A DNA stretch of 64,000 nt from Pseudo-nitzschia pungens (taxonomy: Eukaryota; Bacillariophyta; Bacillariophyceae; Bacillariales; Bacillariaceae): assembly GCA_037355855.1 (NCBI GenBank), contig CM074765.1, positions 2,914,001 through 2,978,000 on the forward strand, read 5' to 3'. The position numbers and the translations under genes were made by a program. This document shows positions 50,837-60,941 of the stretch, in pieces (position 1 is the first letter of the stretch; every line of letters starts with the position of its first letter). The notes beneath the pieces are model-generated. The model was not told the DNA's origin, searched no databases, and saw only the letters and a list, made by a program, of their open reading frames with translations.

Positions 50837-53800
50837 TTACGATTCAATGGGATCCCTGCAATAATAGGGATGGACTCTCCTAATGTTAACCCAGTTGGTT
50901 ACAAAGGGAGCAGTTTCAATAGTTACAGTTCCATTGTCATGGGCCTTGAGCACCTTGTAAGGTCCTTGTCGTGGGAAGGATAGTTTTGGGATAATGCCCT
51001 TCCTTTCCAGGGTGACATAGTCTCCTTCCTTATAGACATGGGGAATCCTCTTCCGGTTCTCCCTGATATTGCTCTTGTGGATACTCTTCTGTTTCCTTGC
51101 TTGGATTGCTTCCCAATCCACTGGGAAATTCACGGGCATAAACATGTCCCTTCCAAACACCAATTGTGCTGGGGAATACCCCAAGGTTGTATGGATGGCG
51201 CTTCTGATAGCATACGCCGCTTTGGTGGTGAATTCCTCAAAAGGATCCTTCTCGTGGAGGTCCCTTTGTTCCAGATTAAAGGACAATAGGCAGTCCTTCA
51301 GGACCTGGTGGATTCTTTCCAACACTGAGTTGGATTGTGGGTTCCAAGCGCCACTGGGCTTTCTTTTCATCCCCATGTTATCACAGAGCTCTTGGAACTC
51401 TGCTTTGAACTCACTCCCGCCATCAAAGCCAATTTCCTTTGGGCGCGGATATCTTGCTAGCCAGGTACTGTCCAACAGACGTTGCGTTTCTGCTGCATTT
51501 GGGGAGTCCTTCAGATGGGCCAGTTCAAACCATCCGGTCACTGGATCCACCATGGTGAGAACATGGATATGGTAGTCTTTACCATTTTTATTGTGGACAG
51601 TTGCAGGTCCCCAGAGGTCTACATTGACCCTCTGCCATTTTGTAACCTCGACTGCTTTCTCCGGTAGTAGTCCATACTTCTTCCGGCCACTTTTCTTAAA
51701 CATCTGGCACGTGTGACAGTGTTTACAGAGGTCCTGGACGTCCTTCCGAAGGCCTTTCCAGGTGAACACTGAGCGAATGCTCTGTTCCATTCTCTTTTCT
51801 CCGGGATGGACCAGCATGCCATGGTACCATTCCATAACTCTGTTTTTGAGTTTGTCTGGGATCAGAATCTTCCCTTCCTTGTGGATTAGACTATGGCCTT
51901 CCACATTTTTAGTGGTTAACCGGTTGTCTTTTTCCAGAGCACTCGTGATCTTTGTGTCCTTTTGTTGATAGAACTGGATCATATCCGGGGCAAGTGGGAA
52001 TGCACTATTGCCCTGGAATTCTTCCGGCGCTTCTGCTCCAAGTGGGAATAGGAGTTGCCAGAGGTGCTCTTCCTCATCCGCGTAGGTGAGGGGCTTATTT
52101 GGTGGTAGCCATTCCACTGTGTCTGCTGGATCATCCGTGATATCCAGGCGTGACAGCGCATCGGCTGCGTCATTGTCTTTGCCAGCCACATGCTTGACTA
52201 CCGGGTGGAACTCCTCCATGAGAAGGCGCCACCGGACCATCCTTTGGGTGGGCATCTGCTGATACAGTAGATTAAGGTGGTCTGTGTGAATGATCACTTC
52301 TTGTCCTCGTAGGATTCCTTCAAACGCTTTGAGCCCTTCCACTATTCCAAGGAGTTCTTTTTCTCCTACAGTGTAATTGAGCTGCGCTGAGTTCAGTTTC
52401 CTTGTGTAGAATCCAAGGGGTTTGCCATCTTGGCATACAGTTGCTCCCAGTTGCCTGTCACTGGCATCTGAGTAGAGATGAAATGGTTTCGTAAAATCCG
52501 GGAATGCAAGCTTGGCTTCGTCGGCGAGCATCCTCTTCGCCTCCATGAAAGCTTTCTGCTCTGCTGGACCCCAGTACCAGTTCATTTTGCCCTTTTTCCC
52601 TGCTAGTTTGTTGAGGGGGGCTAGGATGTGGGAGCGTCGCTTCCACATATCCCTGTAGAAATTCACCATTCCAAGGAACATCTTGAGTTGCTTGGTGTTC
52701 TTGGGGGCTTCCAGGCGCTTCATTGCCTCCAGCTTCTTTGGCTGGGGTTGGATGCCCTCTGTTGTTAATAGAAATCCTAGATACTCCACTTCTTTCTGCA
52801 TGAAGAAGGATTTTCTTAGGTTGGCGCAGAAGCCAGCATCATCCAGTCTCTGTAGGACTGTATTGATTTTGTTGAGGTGATCCTGTTCAGATTCTCCCTC
52901 TCTCTGGATGATTAGGATGTCATCAATATAGACCAGGACATAGTCCAGATCGCCGAGTAGGTTCATCATGACTGACTGGAAGATATCGGGTGCACATGCA
53001 ATTCCCATTGCCAATCTCTTGTAGGCATATTTTCCCCATGGTAAAATGGTAGAGCAAATCTTTTGGCTCTCCTTGCAAATGGGAATGGTGTAATATCCTT
53101 GGGACAAGTCCAGCGCCGTAGCTGATTTGAACTTTTGCAGTCTTTGGATTGTCTCCCCTATTCGTGGTAGTGGGAATGGTTTTTGTTGGATGGCTGCGTT
53201 CATCTTCCGAAAGTCGGTTAGCACGCGAATGTCCCCTGTCTTTTTGGGTTGACAGAAGGTAGGGGACGCCCACGGTGAGTCATCATCATGGGGGAGTTTT
53301 TCCAGGACTCCAATATCACAGAGCCTGGTGATCTCCTTTCGAAGTGCTTGTTCAAAGGCATGGGGCACAGAATAGTACCTCTGCCGGACCGGTTTGACCC
53401 CTGGTTGGAGTTCAATGGACACCGGTTCTATATTTTTGAGCAGACCCAATCCTCCTCCAAAGAGTGTTAGGAATTTCTTCAGTGTTTTCTTCAGGGCTTC
53501 CTTGGACGTGTCTGTAATCTCCAGGTCATTGACCATAGCGTCTATATCGACTTTGGAGTAGTCGGCGTCCAGAATTTTGGCTTGCCTTTCTTCCTCTTGT
53601 TGGAGGATTGGACTTTGTGTGTTGGCAAAGAATACTGCCTCACATTTGTCCAGGTTCGAGAGTTCCCCCATTCCCTTCATGGGGATGGAGTCGCCCTGCC
53701 ACTCAATTGTGCGGGAACTGTATTTTATATCCAGTCCGAGTTGCGCCATCAGGTCCGATCCTACGATCATGTCATAGGGCACCTCCTCATGATGATGGTA

Positions 53801-54106
53801 TTCATCCACTTGGAAGGTCCATTTGATGGTCTTGGAGTTTGAAAATTCTATCAGCCTTAGTCCCACTGAAGCCGCAGACTTGGTTCGGAACTTGCCTCCG
53901 TACGTGTTGTAGGTGACAGATCTTTGGTCTCGGTTCGTTAGTTGACTTCGGTCGACAAATTGCCTTAATAGGATGGATTTGGAGCAACCAGAGTCTAATA
54001 GGCCCTGGAGCATCCTTCCCCTTCCCTTGTGGTCCAATACCTCCACACAGACGTCTGCAAACCGGTTGATTATGCGGGGTCCAGTGTGGATGGTATCAGG
54101 AGCCAT
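50837..54106 (-). CDS. pol: Element C Pol polyprotein (PR-RT-RH-IN)
   Basis: 1089 residues. Protease: GLLDSGCSKSILL. RT: IRVLTDFRKMNAAI, TALDLSQGYYTIPI, KRLAMGIACAPDIF and VLVYIDDILII with YIDD. RNase H: HLYSDASDRQLGATV. Integrase: zinc-binding HPGEKRMEQ / CKHCHTCQMFK, RVNVDLWGPA, GFDGGSEFKAEF and NPQSNSVLERIH with D, D and E present. A GPYKVLKAHDNGTVTIE tail resembles the post-integrase GPF/Y module. It overlaps the gag ORF by 37 bp in the -1 frame, and its ATG directly follows a UGA in its own frame. Confidence 0.92.
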   Translation of the reverse strand: MAPDTIHTGPRIINRFADVCVEVLDHKGRGRMLQGLLDSGCSKSILLRQFVDRSQLTNRDQRSVTYNTYGGKFRTKSAASVGLRLIEFSNSKTIKWTFQVDEYHHHEEVPYDMIVGSDLMAQLGLDIKYSSRTIEWQGDSIPMKGMGELSNLDKCEAVFFANTQSPILQQEEERQAKILDADYSKVDIDAMVNDLEITDTSKEALKKTLKKFLTLFGGGLGLLKNIEPVSIELQPGVKPVRQRYYSVPHAFEQALRKEITRLCDIGVLEKLPHDDDSPWASPTFCQPKKTGDIRVLTDFRKMNAAIQQKPFPLPRIGETIQRLQKFKSATALDLSQGYYTIPICKESQKICSTILPWGKYAYKRLAMGIACAPDIFQSVMMNLLGDLDYVLVYIDDILIIQREGESEQDHLNKINTVLQRLDDAGFCANLRKSFFMQKEVEYLGFLLTTEGIQPQPKKLEAMKRLEAPKNTKQLKMFLGMVNFYRDMWKRRSHILAPLNKLAGKKGKMNWYWGPAEQKAFMEAKRMLADEAKLAFPDFTKPFHLYSDASDRQLGATVCQDGKPLGFYTRKLNSAQLNYTVGEKELLGIVEGLKAFEGILRGQEVIIHTDHLNLLYQQMPTQRMVRWRLLMEEFHPVVKHVAGKDNDAADALSRLDITDDPADTVEWLPPNKPLTYADEEEHLWQLLFPLGAEAPEEFQGNSAFPLAPDMIQFYQQKDTKITSALEKDNRLTTKNVEGHSLIHKEGKILIPDKLKNRVMEWYHGMLVHPGEKRMEQSIRSVFTWKGLRKDVQDLCKHCHTCQMFKKSGRKKYGLLPEKAVEVTKWQRVNVDLWGPATVHNKNGKDYHIHVLTMVDPVTGWFELAHLKDSPNAAETQRLLDSTWLARYPRPKEIGFDGGSEFKAEFQELCDNMGMKRKPSGAWNPQSNSVLERIHQVLKDCLLSFNLEQRDLHEKDPFEEFTTKAAYAIRSAIHTTLGYSPAQLVFGRDMFMPVNFPVDWEAIQARKQKSIHKSNIRENRKRIPHVYKEGDYVTLERKGIIPKLSFPRQGPYKVLKAHDNGTVTIETAPFVTNWVNIRRVHPYYCRDPIES

Positions 54107-55497
54107 TCAGTTGTGGGATCCTTTCTTCTTAAAGGTCTTTCTGTACTTTCTTCTGTACTCTTTGAGTTCTTCTCGTCATCGGAGACTTCGTGATCGGCTT
54201 GGGCCGTAGCCAGCACATAGGAGTACTCATGGTTTGATAGGTTCTGTCCCCAGTGGGGCTTGGGATGTTGCTCATTGTCTGAGTCTTCTTTTGCCATAAA
54301 ATGCTCCTTGAGCAAGTTGATGGTTTCCCGGTTGAATTTCCCCTTCTTGGAGGGTCCTTCGGTTAGTTTCCAGCATTTGCCGGCATGGACCTTGCCACAG
54401 GTCTTGCATAGCTGTTTGTTGCCGTTATCCATAGGGCGCTTCTTTTTGCCAGGGGACTTCCCGTGGTGGGTTCCTCCCCCAGATGCGGCTTTGGGTGTCT
54501 TCTTGATGCCACCATTCTGTTTTTCCAGTTCGGAGATTCGTTTGCGGAGTTCATCCTCGCTCCGGATGGTGATTTCCAGGTTTTCGAGTTTGTCGATGGT
54601 GGTGTTGAAGGAGTGGGCATAGACGTCCCATCCGATATCGTCCAGTTTGTCCCTTTGGGAGGAGGTCATGTTGGAATCCAGGATTTCCTTCATGTCGTCT
54701 TCCGTGTAGCTGGACGGAGCAGCGCCGGTTGCGGCGCCGCTTTCCCAGAGGCACTCTGGTAGATAGCTCTGTAGTTCGGCCATGCGGTTCACCCAAGAGC
54801 AGATACCGTGTTTCATGTCGATTTTTGTATTCCGGATAAATCTCCGGAGGAGAATGTAGGACCTTTTGCCATTCATGTCATTGCCAAAGATTTTGAGCTT
54901 GAGGGCGTGCATACACTCCTCAATGACATCCTTTCTGTACCCCTGGGTTTGGTAGTACTGGATGAGGGCATTCGGGACCCTTTTCTTGGGGACCAGACCG
55001 TCGAGTTTGGCGGGTTCCGGTTCTGTTTCGGACGCCGCCGTAGCAGTCGCGTCATCGTTCTCGGTTGGGGCGGTGGGGTCCGCAACCGTCTCCTTGGGTT
55101 TGTCAGAGGGGGGTTCGATAGGCTCCCTCAGGGCAATCCTCTGGAGTTTTTGTTGGAGCAGTTGGTTGCTGTGGACCTTGTGGCCCGGTTCGGCGTAGTA
55201 GGTCCGGCCCAGGGTCATCTGGACAATGGAGAGCGCCTCGTGGGAGAGGACTCTCTGGAGGACGTCCAGTTTCTGGTCTCCTTGGAGTTTGTCATTGCCA
55301 GCAATTTTCTGGTCAAAGTCTCTCTTCCAGATGATGAAGAGTTCCGGTCTTTCGGTGCCGGTGAGTACCTTCAGATAATCACTGAAGGCCACTCCCCCCT
55401 TTTCTGAGTCTATGCTCATCTTTACAGCAGTGGCATCCTCCGGCCAGTCCTCTCGTGTAAAGGTAAAGGGTTTCTGTTTGGTTCCTTTGGACGCCAT
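54070..55497 (-). CDS. gag: Element C Gag
   Basis: 475 residues. The N-terminal two thirds are helical (KVLTGTERPELFIIWKRDF, QKLDVLQRVLSHEAL) with an Ala/Thr/Glu-rich insert. Later comes a coiled-coil-like segment (SELEKQNGGI) and a single knuckle-like motif CKTCGKVHAGKC, which has C-x2-C-x3-H-x3-C spacing. The tail runs into the pol overlap. Position after the 5' LTR and the knuckle support Gag. Confidence 0.8.
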   Translation of the reverse strand: MASKGTKQKPFTFTREDWPEDATAVKMSIDSEKGGVAFSDYLKVLTGTERPELFIIWKRDFDQKIAGNDKLQGDQKLDVLQRVLSHEALSIVQMTLGRTYYAEPGHKVHSNQLLQQKLQRIALREPIEPPSDKPKETVADPTAPTENDDATATAASETEPEPAKLDGLVPKKRVPNALIQYYQTQGYRKDVIEECMHALKLKIFGNDMNGKRSYILLRRFIRNTKIDMKHGICSWVNRMAELQSYLPECLWESGAATGAAPSSYTEDDMKEILDSNMTSSQRDKLDDIGWDVYAHSFNTTIDKLENLEITIRSEDELRKRISELEKQNGGIKKTPKAASGGGTHHGKSPGKKKRPMDNGNKQLCKTCGKVHAGKCWKLTEGPSKKGKFNRETINLLKEHFMAKEDSDNEQHPKPHWGQNLSNHEYSYVLATAQADHEVSDDEKNSKSTEESTERPLRRKDPTTEWLLIPSTLDPA

Positions 55498-56251
55498 GGT
55501 GGGTTAATCGGTTAATTAGTAATTTTATTTTATCTTAGTTACACTGTTTCTGTTATCTCTGTTTGCTTGTGTTGAAACTGAGCAAGAATGATTGCTCCAG
55601 TTCCTCCAGTTTTTCTTGCTGGATTTCCACTGCTCTCGCGATAACTCGTGTTATAACTGATTTTTCCCCTGGCTTGTCCAGTGGTGGGAGTTGTTTCTCT
55701 CTTTAGCTCCCGGGAATCCTGTGGCTCCCCGGAGTTGTTTCTGTTTTTATTTCGTGGGATTTGATTCCCGTGGTTCTCCGGCGTTGCTTCTCTATTAAGC
55801 CATCACCAGGCCGGTCCCACTTCCCGTTTCCCGTGGGGTTAGTGGTGTTTAGGTATTTGTTATATACCTTTCCGGATATCCGTATATTTCGTTTCTGGTT
55901 GGCATACCCCCTGCGGTCTGTCCATCCACTCAGTGTTGGTCCAATTGGTCCACTCGCTGGGTTATGTGTCACTTTTTCAGTGTGTATTTTCGAATTTTTC
56001 GATTATTTCTGCTGTCGACCATGGTCCTGTTTAGGTCCTTAGGTGTCTTGGTTGCTGCTGCTGCTCCCTGTGCTGGGGCTAACAGTTGCTGGGGTTGGTA
56101 TTCCTGTGCTGCAGACACTGGATATCCTTCTCCCTGTTTTTGCTTCGCTGCGCCTCCATTTTTGGCAGTCTTTCGAATTCGTCGACTCTTTTCGGTTGAT
56201 CGATTTCTTTTCTGCTCATGGTCATCAGCGCTCAGCTTGATTTTAAAATCA
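55498..56251 (-). other. Element C 5' leader
   Basis: 754 bp between the 5' LTR and gag. Directly at the LTR edge lies the 14-bp palindrome TGATTTTAAAATCA (56238-56251). Short ORFs in the leader are not supported. Confidence 0.6.
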
Positions 56252-56438
56252 TGCCATACCCCGGGTCTACTAGTGATTAGAATAGTAGTGATATGCAAAT
56301 TGTGAGCCCTATTGGTTAGTCTATTTGCTACAGTTCTAAGAGCCCTCCGAATCAGCGATTCTGTCGACTCGCTGATTGTATTTATCCTTATCCTTAATCC
56401 AGTCCCGAACGGACTCATGACTGTTCTGGTGCACGGCA
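56252..56438 (-). repeat. Element C 5' LTR (187 bp)
   Basis: Partner of 50631-50818 with about ten differences, including GACATG/GATATG and ACTTTT/GTATTT. Confidence 0.88.
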
Positions 56439-56815
56439 ATCTTTCATTGGTACTACTGCTCAACTCCGAATCTATACTATCGAACCACATGCAAACTTCA
56501 CCTAATCATTGGGGAATTATGTTACATGTTGACGTAGGTACCCCTACGAGAGGCTCTAAATGATTATTGAATCCCGCATGTGCTCCAATACACAAGAATA
56601 TATATAATATTCATGTACATATACTGAATATTCAACGTACACGAATACACATACAATTCAAACAAAGATTCCGATGACTCACCGATCATTCATTCCATAC
56701 TCAAGAAATCATTCCCATCTTGTAAAGTATTCATCCATTCTCTTTTGTAACACAATTTATTAATCATACATCTTTAAAATACTCCTATCGCGTATTTCTA
56801 CCTTAGAGTGTAACA
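56439..56815 (+). repeat. Inverted B-type LTR with a piece of inner region
   Basis: 56520-56815 is a 296-bp B-type LTR in the opposite orientation to A, B and C (TGTTACATG...AGTGTAACA). 56439-56519 is its inner 3' flank (inverse of the TAGTTCCCCAATGATTAGGT region). It is the 3' end of a plus-strand element otherwise missing. It abuts and truncates the mariner pseudogene. Confidence 0.75.
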
Positions 56816-59024
56816 CATTTGTCATAGATTGCTGGAAGGACCTTCTCGAGCATCATCCGTTTGTACTCGGCAGAGTCAACATTCTTGTTCTTCGTCACCA
56901 TGGTGCCACGAGGGTGGTTGACAGAGCTCCGCTGAGCAGGCTCTTTGCAGACAAAATCCCAGAGTCTAATCTTCCCATCGAACCATTCATTGGTGTTATG
57001 GTTGTACCTTGGACCAGGGGTCACAATAAGAAGGGGTGTGCCACGACATCTGTCCGTCGTAAGTGTTCGACGTACAAATACTAGTAAAAAAAAAGGGCAC
57101 TCCATATTCCATGTGTGGTCCAATTTAGAAAAATTTCCCTCAACCTCAATTTTTTTTTTCCACTTTCACTGCATAATACTAACAAAAACTATTACACTTC
57201 AATCTATAACAACTCCATCAAAAATTGTAACAAAATCATATGTGAATATTGTATCTAGCCCAATTTTTTACAAGGATTATGAATATGTAACTGCTTTTCA
57301 GTCTAGATGGATGGAAGATAAAGTAATTTATTTGGATGGATGGTCCAAATTTTGGTTCCAAGTGGAAGCTTTTAATTGAATAGAAATAAAATGGATGACG
57401 TACGGACGATCCAATTTTGTATTTTATATTCCAGGTGGAAGGCAGAGATCACTGGTAGTTTGAATCAGCAATATCAGACAGCAGATGGATGTAAACTGAA
57501 AAAGGTACTTACTACTTGACTCTCAACTATATACGTGAACTGCATATCAAATTTAAAAATTGGAGAGTGATTGGAAGTGTACTTGATAAGTTGGTTAATG
57601 AGTGATTCCCGAAATCATAGCATAGTTATGTGCACACATATTTGGATTCATTTGGATTCCCGAAATAATAAAATACATAGAAAAATTGCACGCCCAACGG
57701 ACAAGCCCAGATAAGTTCCAACGGACAAGGCCTATTTTGGAATTTGGAATCTTGTCGAAAGAAACCAAAATTATCTATTATCTGCCAACGGGCATGTAAA
57801 GATTTTTTTTGGCGCGCGATTCTGATTTATGTTTATGTCAAGTCGTAGTTGGACAGACGGTACTACAGCTTTTTATGTGGAAGGGCATTTGATTTATCTC
57901 GCTATGATTTGGGAATCAAATTTAACATGTTTCATGTCACTTAAGAATATGTCATTTGTATTTCAGGAATCACTCAATCAGGTACACTTTTACTAGTGAT
58001 ATGCAGTAAATTATGAGAAGAAAAAATTGACTGAGGGATTTTTTTTTATTTTGGACCACACATGGAATATGAATCGCCAATTTTTAGTGATCGTGGCATA
58101 CCCCTTCTTATATTATGACCCCTGCCTTGGACGAGCCACGGCACAAAGGAACATAAACTTCGTTCGGAACCGTTTCGACTTACATTTTGACACGGGATCC
58201 GGCTCGTCATGTAGCAGGTATGTCCCATGCGTCATTCTCTTCATGAAAAACCATTTTTTGTCTAGGTGGACTGTGTTGTAGAAGGGGTCAAAGTTCCCAG
58301 CCTCATCGATGTGCGAGAGGGCAAATTGGACACGCTCGAGCTTGTTTGCGTCCGTCAGAAGTGGTTTCACTGTACCAGTGAATCTCTGCAACTTTCCCTT
58401 GCGGAGGAGACAAATCAAGGTGGTCTTGGGAATACTAGTAGCTGCTGCTAGACTCTGCAAGTCACCTCGTCTGTTGATGGGGACATCCTTGATCGATTGG
58501 AGCATATCCAGGGGACGGGGCTTCCTCCCACAGTTGCTCCTGTTGTTGGTCACATCACCCCCAGGGTTCTGTTCAGAAAAGGTCTCCTTGTACCAGTCCT
58601 AGATCCTTCTGCAAGTGAGAAGGGACACATTGTAGGCATCAGCAGCAAGCCTGGTAGCCTTCCTGTTCAGGCTACCTGGAGACGATTGATTCTGTACCAG
58701 GATCAGCAGCACGGCGAGTCGCTTGCTGTTGGTTAGGTTCCGGTTGGTTCTTCTTCATGGCTCTTCTGGAGTACCACTGAATCCACCACTTGTACTACCA
58801 CCACTTGTCCCACCGGAAGCATCGGTGGTACTCTCGTCACCGGAGGAATCGGAGGAATTGGAGGAATCGGAGGAATCGGAGGAATCAGCACTCGTATCAA
58901 GGGATGTGTCCATCTCAGTATTAGACGTGTCTGGATCGCACAGATCAGACGTTTTGCTCTGCTCCTCAAGGGACGTGCGCTGGAATGCAAGCAGTAGGGC
59001 TTCTAATCCTGTTGTAAATCTCAT
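56816..59024 (-). pseudogene. mariner-type transposase pseudogene, interrupted
   Basis: Read on the minus strand from Met at 59024 (MRFTTGLEALLL), a Ser/Asp-rich leader is followed, after an in-frame TGA near 58754, by LTNSKRLAVLL, RKATRLAADAYNVS and a second in-frame stop (TAG) just before DWYKETF. The frame then runs through SIPKTTLICLLRKGKLQRF and the first catalytic Asp (VHLDKKWF) to FMFLCAVARPR. There a 1.1-kb element interrupts it. The frame resumes at 57006 with YNHNTNEWFDGKI and PAQRSSVNHPRGTMVT, and is cut off at 56815 by an LTR. The second half with the remaining DD(D/E) residues is lost. It is not functional. Confidence 0.85.
57015..58124. mobile_element. hAT-like nonautonomous element (1110 bp)
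   Basis: The ends are inverted: CAGGGGTCACAATAAGAAGG and, from the other side, CAGGGGTCATAATATAAGAA, both leading into GGGGTRTGCCACGA; inner words CATATTCCATGTGTGGTCCA also match. An exact 8-bp duplication CCTTGGAC is at 57007-57014 and 58125-58132. Removing the insert and one duplication rejoins the mariner frame. An 8-bp TSD and CAGGG ends are typical of hAT elements. The interior is A/T-rich without a transposase. Confidence 0.88.
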
Positions 59025-60941
59025 AGTGCAATCCTGTCTTTGAAGAAGAAGAGTGTACCAAAATTGTGAGCAAACACAGTTGATTGTTGACACTCGATCA
59101 ATCGATCGATCATTCGTTAGTTCATCGATTGCTTGCTGGTTGCTACATCCCATGTCTCCCCTGCCACGCCTGCTTTGTTCTTGCCTGTCAGCGCCTTGCT
59201 TGCTGCTTGCAAACCAGCGCCTGCTAGTCCACGCCATGTTTTCCCAAGCTTGGGGTGTGTACAGCAATACCAATTTGTACAGGTCGGGCCTGGCGTCGAT
59301 GGAAAGGAGGTGGATCAAACGCGCCACTTTTTTATTGCTGATCGATGGATCAATTGATCGAATGCGCCGCTTTTTGTTACCTCTCCCTGTTGATTTCCAT
59401 GTAGAGTATAACAGTGGTATGGGTCTACAGTAATCATTGTACAGGCGGGCCTGTGTTGTGTATCTCATTACAACCAAAAGAGAAGGGTCCGCGCCATCTT
59501 TTGTCCATCGTTTTGTCCGTCGATCAATCGATCGTCGGTCGATCGATCGCCTTTCCAGGTTGATTGCTGTGTAGAGTACTATGGGAGACGTCGTTCCAGT
59601 ACTCAATGTACCTGTCTTCTTGTATCCTCCCTGTCATTGCTGCCAACAGAGAGAGGTCCGGACAAAAGAAGTGAGTCAGCAGGACAAGCAGCAAAGAAAA
59701 CAGTTGAAGACGATGGATCGTCAATTCGAACCTTTACCTGTTGACGCTTGTGGAAAGAACCATGCCGGCGTCCAGTTCCAGTACACTTTCTACTCATGGG
59801 CCACAGTGCTTCTTGTGACAAACAATGAACAAGAGTGGTCGACAATAACAACAGTCAACGGAGATAGACAGAGAGGTGCAACAGCAACAAAGAATGAATG
59901 GAGTCGACGCAAAAGAGGTGCACATGAACTGTAAAGAGAAAAAGCACATGTTTTTACACGGTGTTTTTTTCACTGTGTAAAAACACACACAAAACGAAAT
60001 GCGCGATCAAAAAAAAACTGGCGAAAACTCCTCTTAGTACCGTTTTTAGCGTACATTGGATCCCCTGTAGACCGAAACAATGCAAATGGGACACCCAACC
60101 CGGGCTATAAAATGGGTCTCTTTGGAACAGAAGTGAAGGTACAAGAACTCTCTTCTTGTTTCTATCACCTATACCTAGACAAAAATTCAGTGTCTCGGCT
60201 ATTGAAAGAACCTTCTCTGAGGTTCAATTGCCAGGTGGAAGCCTTTCAACCGGTGAAATCACATTTGCAGGGCAGGACAGTCCCTGTTCAAGTCCTAATG
60301 AAAGATAGACCAATACCACTGATCTAATTAGTGTCTAACCAGGCATAAGGATGTAGTTGAGGAGAGTTTAACCCAAAAAGAATGATTTGAATTGGTTGAA
60401 AATTGATCTATAGTCAACCTTGTATGTGCTAGGTGGTCAGTTATTTTGGACCAGAGGAAGTAAATTGTAAAGACGTGTCTACGAAAAGCGGAACAGAGGT
60501 AAGTAAGGTTAAGGTTACTAAGTAGGACTAAGTTACATGGTAGTAGTAGTAAGCCTTACCAATGCTTTAGTACGAGTACATTCTGGTGCCGTACCGCGTA
60601 CGTACGAAGTGCAATTACATGTACTTCGTAGTACAGTAAGGTTACATAGCAGAATACGTACTTGGAATCATCAAACCCTGAACCGTTATCTCAAAAATGA
60701 AACATCATGGCCTACCGGTATCGAAAATGGAGAGGGATGATGGATGATCGATGATCGGAAGTTACGAAGTAATTAAAATGTTTACTACAGAAGTACTTCG
60801 CACGAAGTAATTGTTCGCAGCAACAAACAACAAAATCGGTTAACCTTTGCTCTCTCAACCAACGAAGATCGATACATTTGCCAAAGTTCGAATCGAATCA
60901 GGTGTTCGACGAAGAGTCTCACAGTAATATCTACGAGACAG
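59025..60941. other. Noncoding, repeat-rich region upstream of the helicase gene
   Basis: It contains GATC/ATCGATCG-rich tracts (59093-59115, 59518-59550). A strong hairpin is at 59950-59984 (GTTTTTACACGGTG and CACTGTGTAAAAAC around seven T's). GTAAGGTTA-type words occur at 60500-60660. The open frame 59025-59606 (minus) preceding the mariner Met is mostly encoded by these tracts and is not called. No host gene is supported. Confidence 0.45.

Larger units (their letters stand above)
50631..56438 (-). mobile_element. Ty3/gypsy element C, complete
   Basis: About 5.8 kb with LTRs 50631-50818 and 56252-56438 that start TGCCATACC and end GGTGCACGGCA. They differ at about ten positions, so the insertion is older than A. 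No clear 5-bp target duplication is visible (only AT on both sides), suggesting later rearrangement of the flanks. Gag and Pol ORFs are intact. It is a family distinct from A/B. Confidence 0.88.

Noticed and set aside
50631..56438. 5-bp target-site duplication for element C
   Set aside because: The flanks AGTAT and ATCTT share only AT; no convincing duplication, so the flanks were probably rearranged.
59025..59606. N-terminal half of the 283-codon minus ORF
   Set aside because: Encoded largely by ATCGATCG tracts (SIDRRSIDRR); likely chance extension of the mariner frame.
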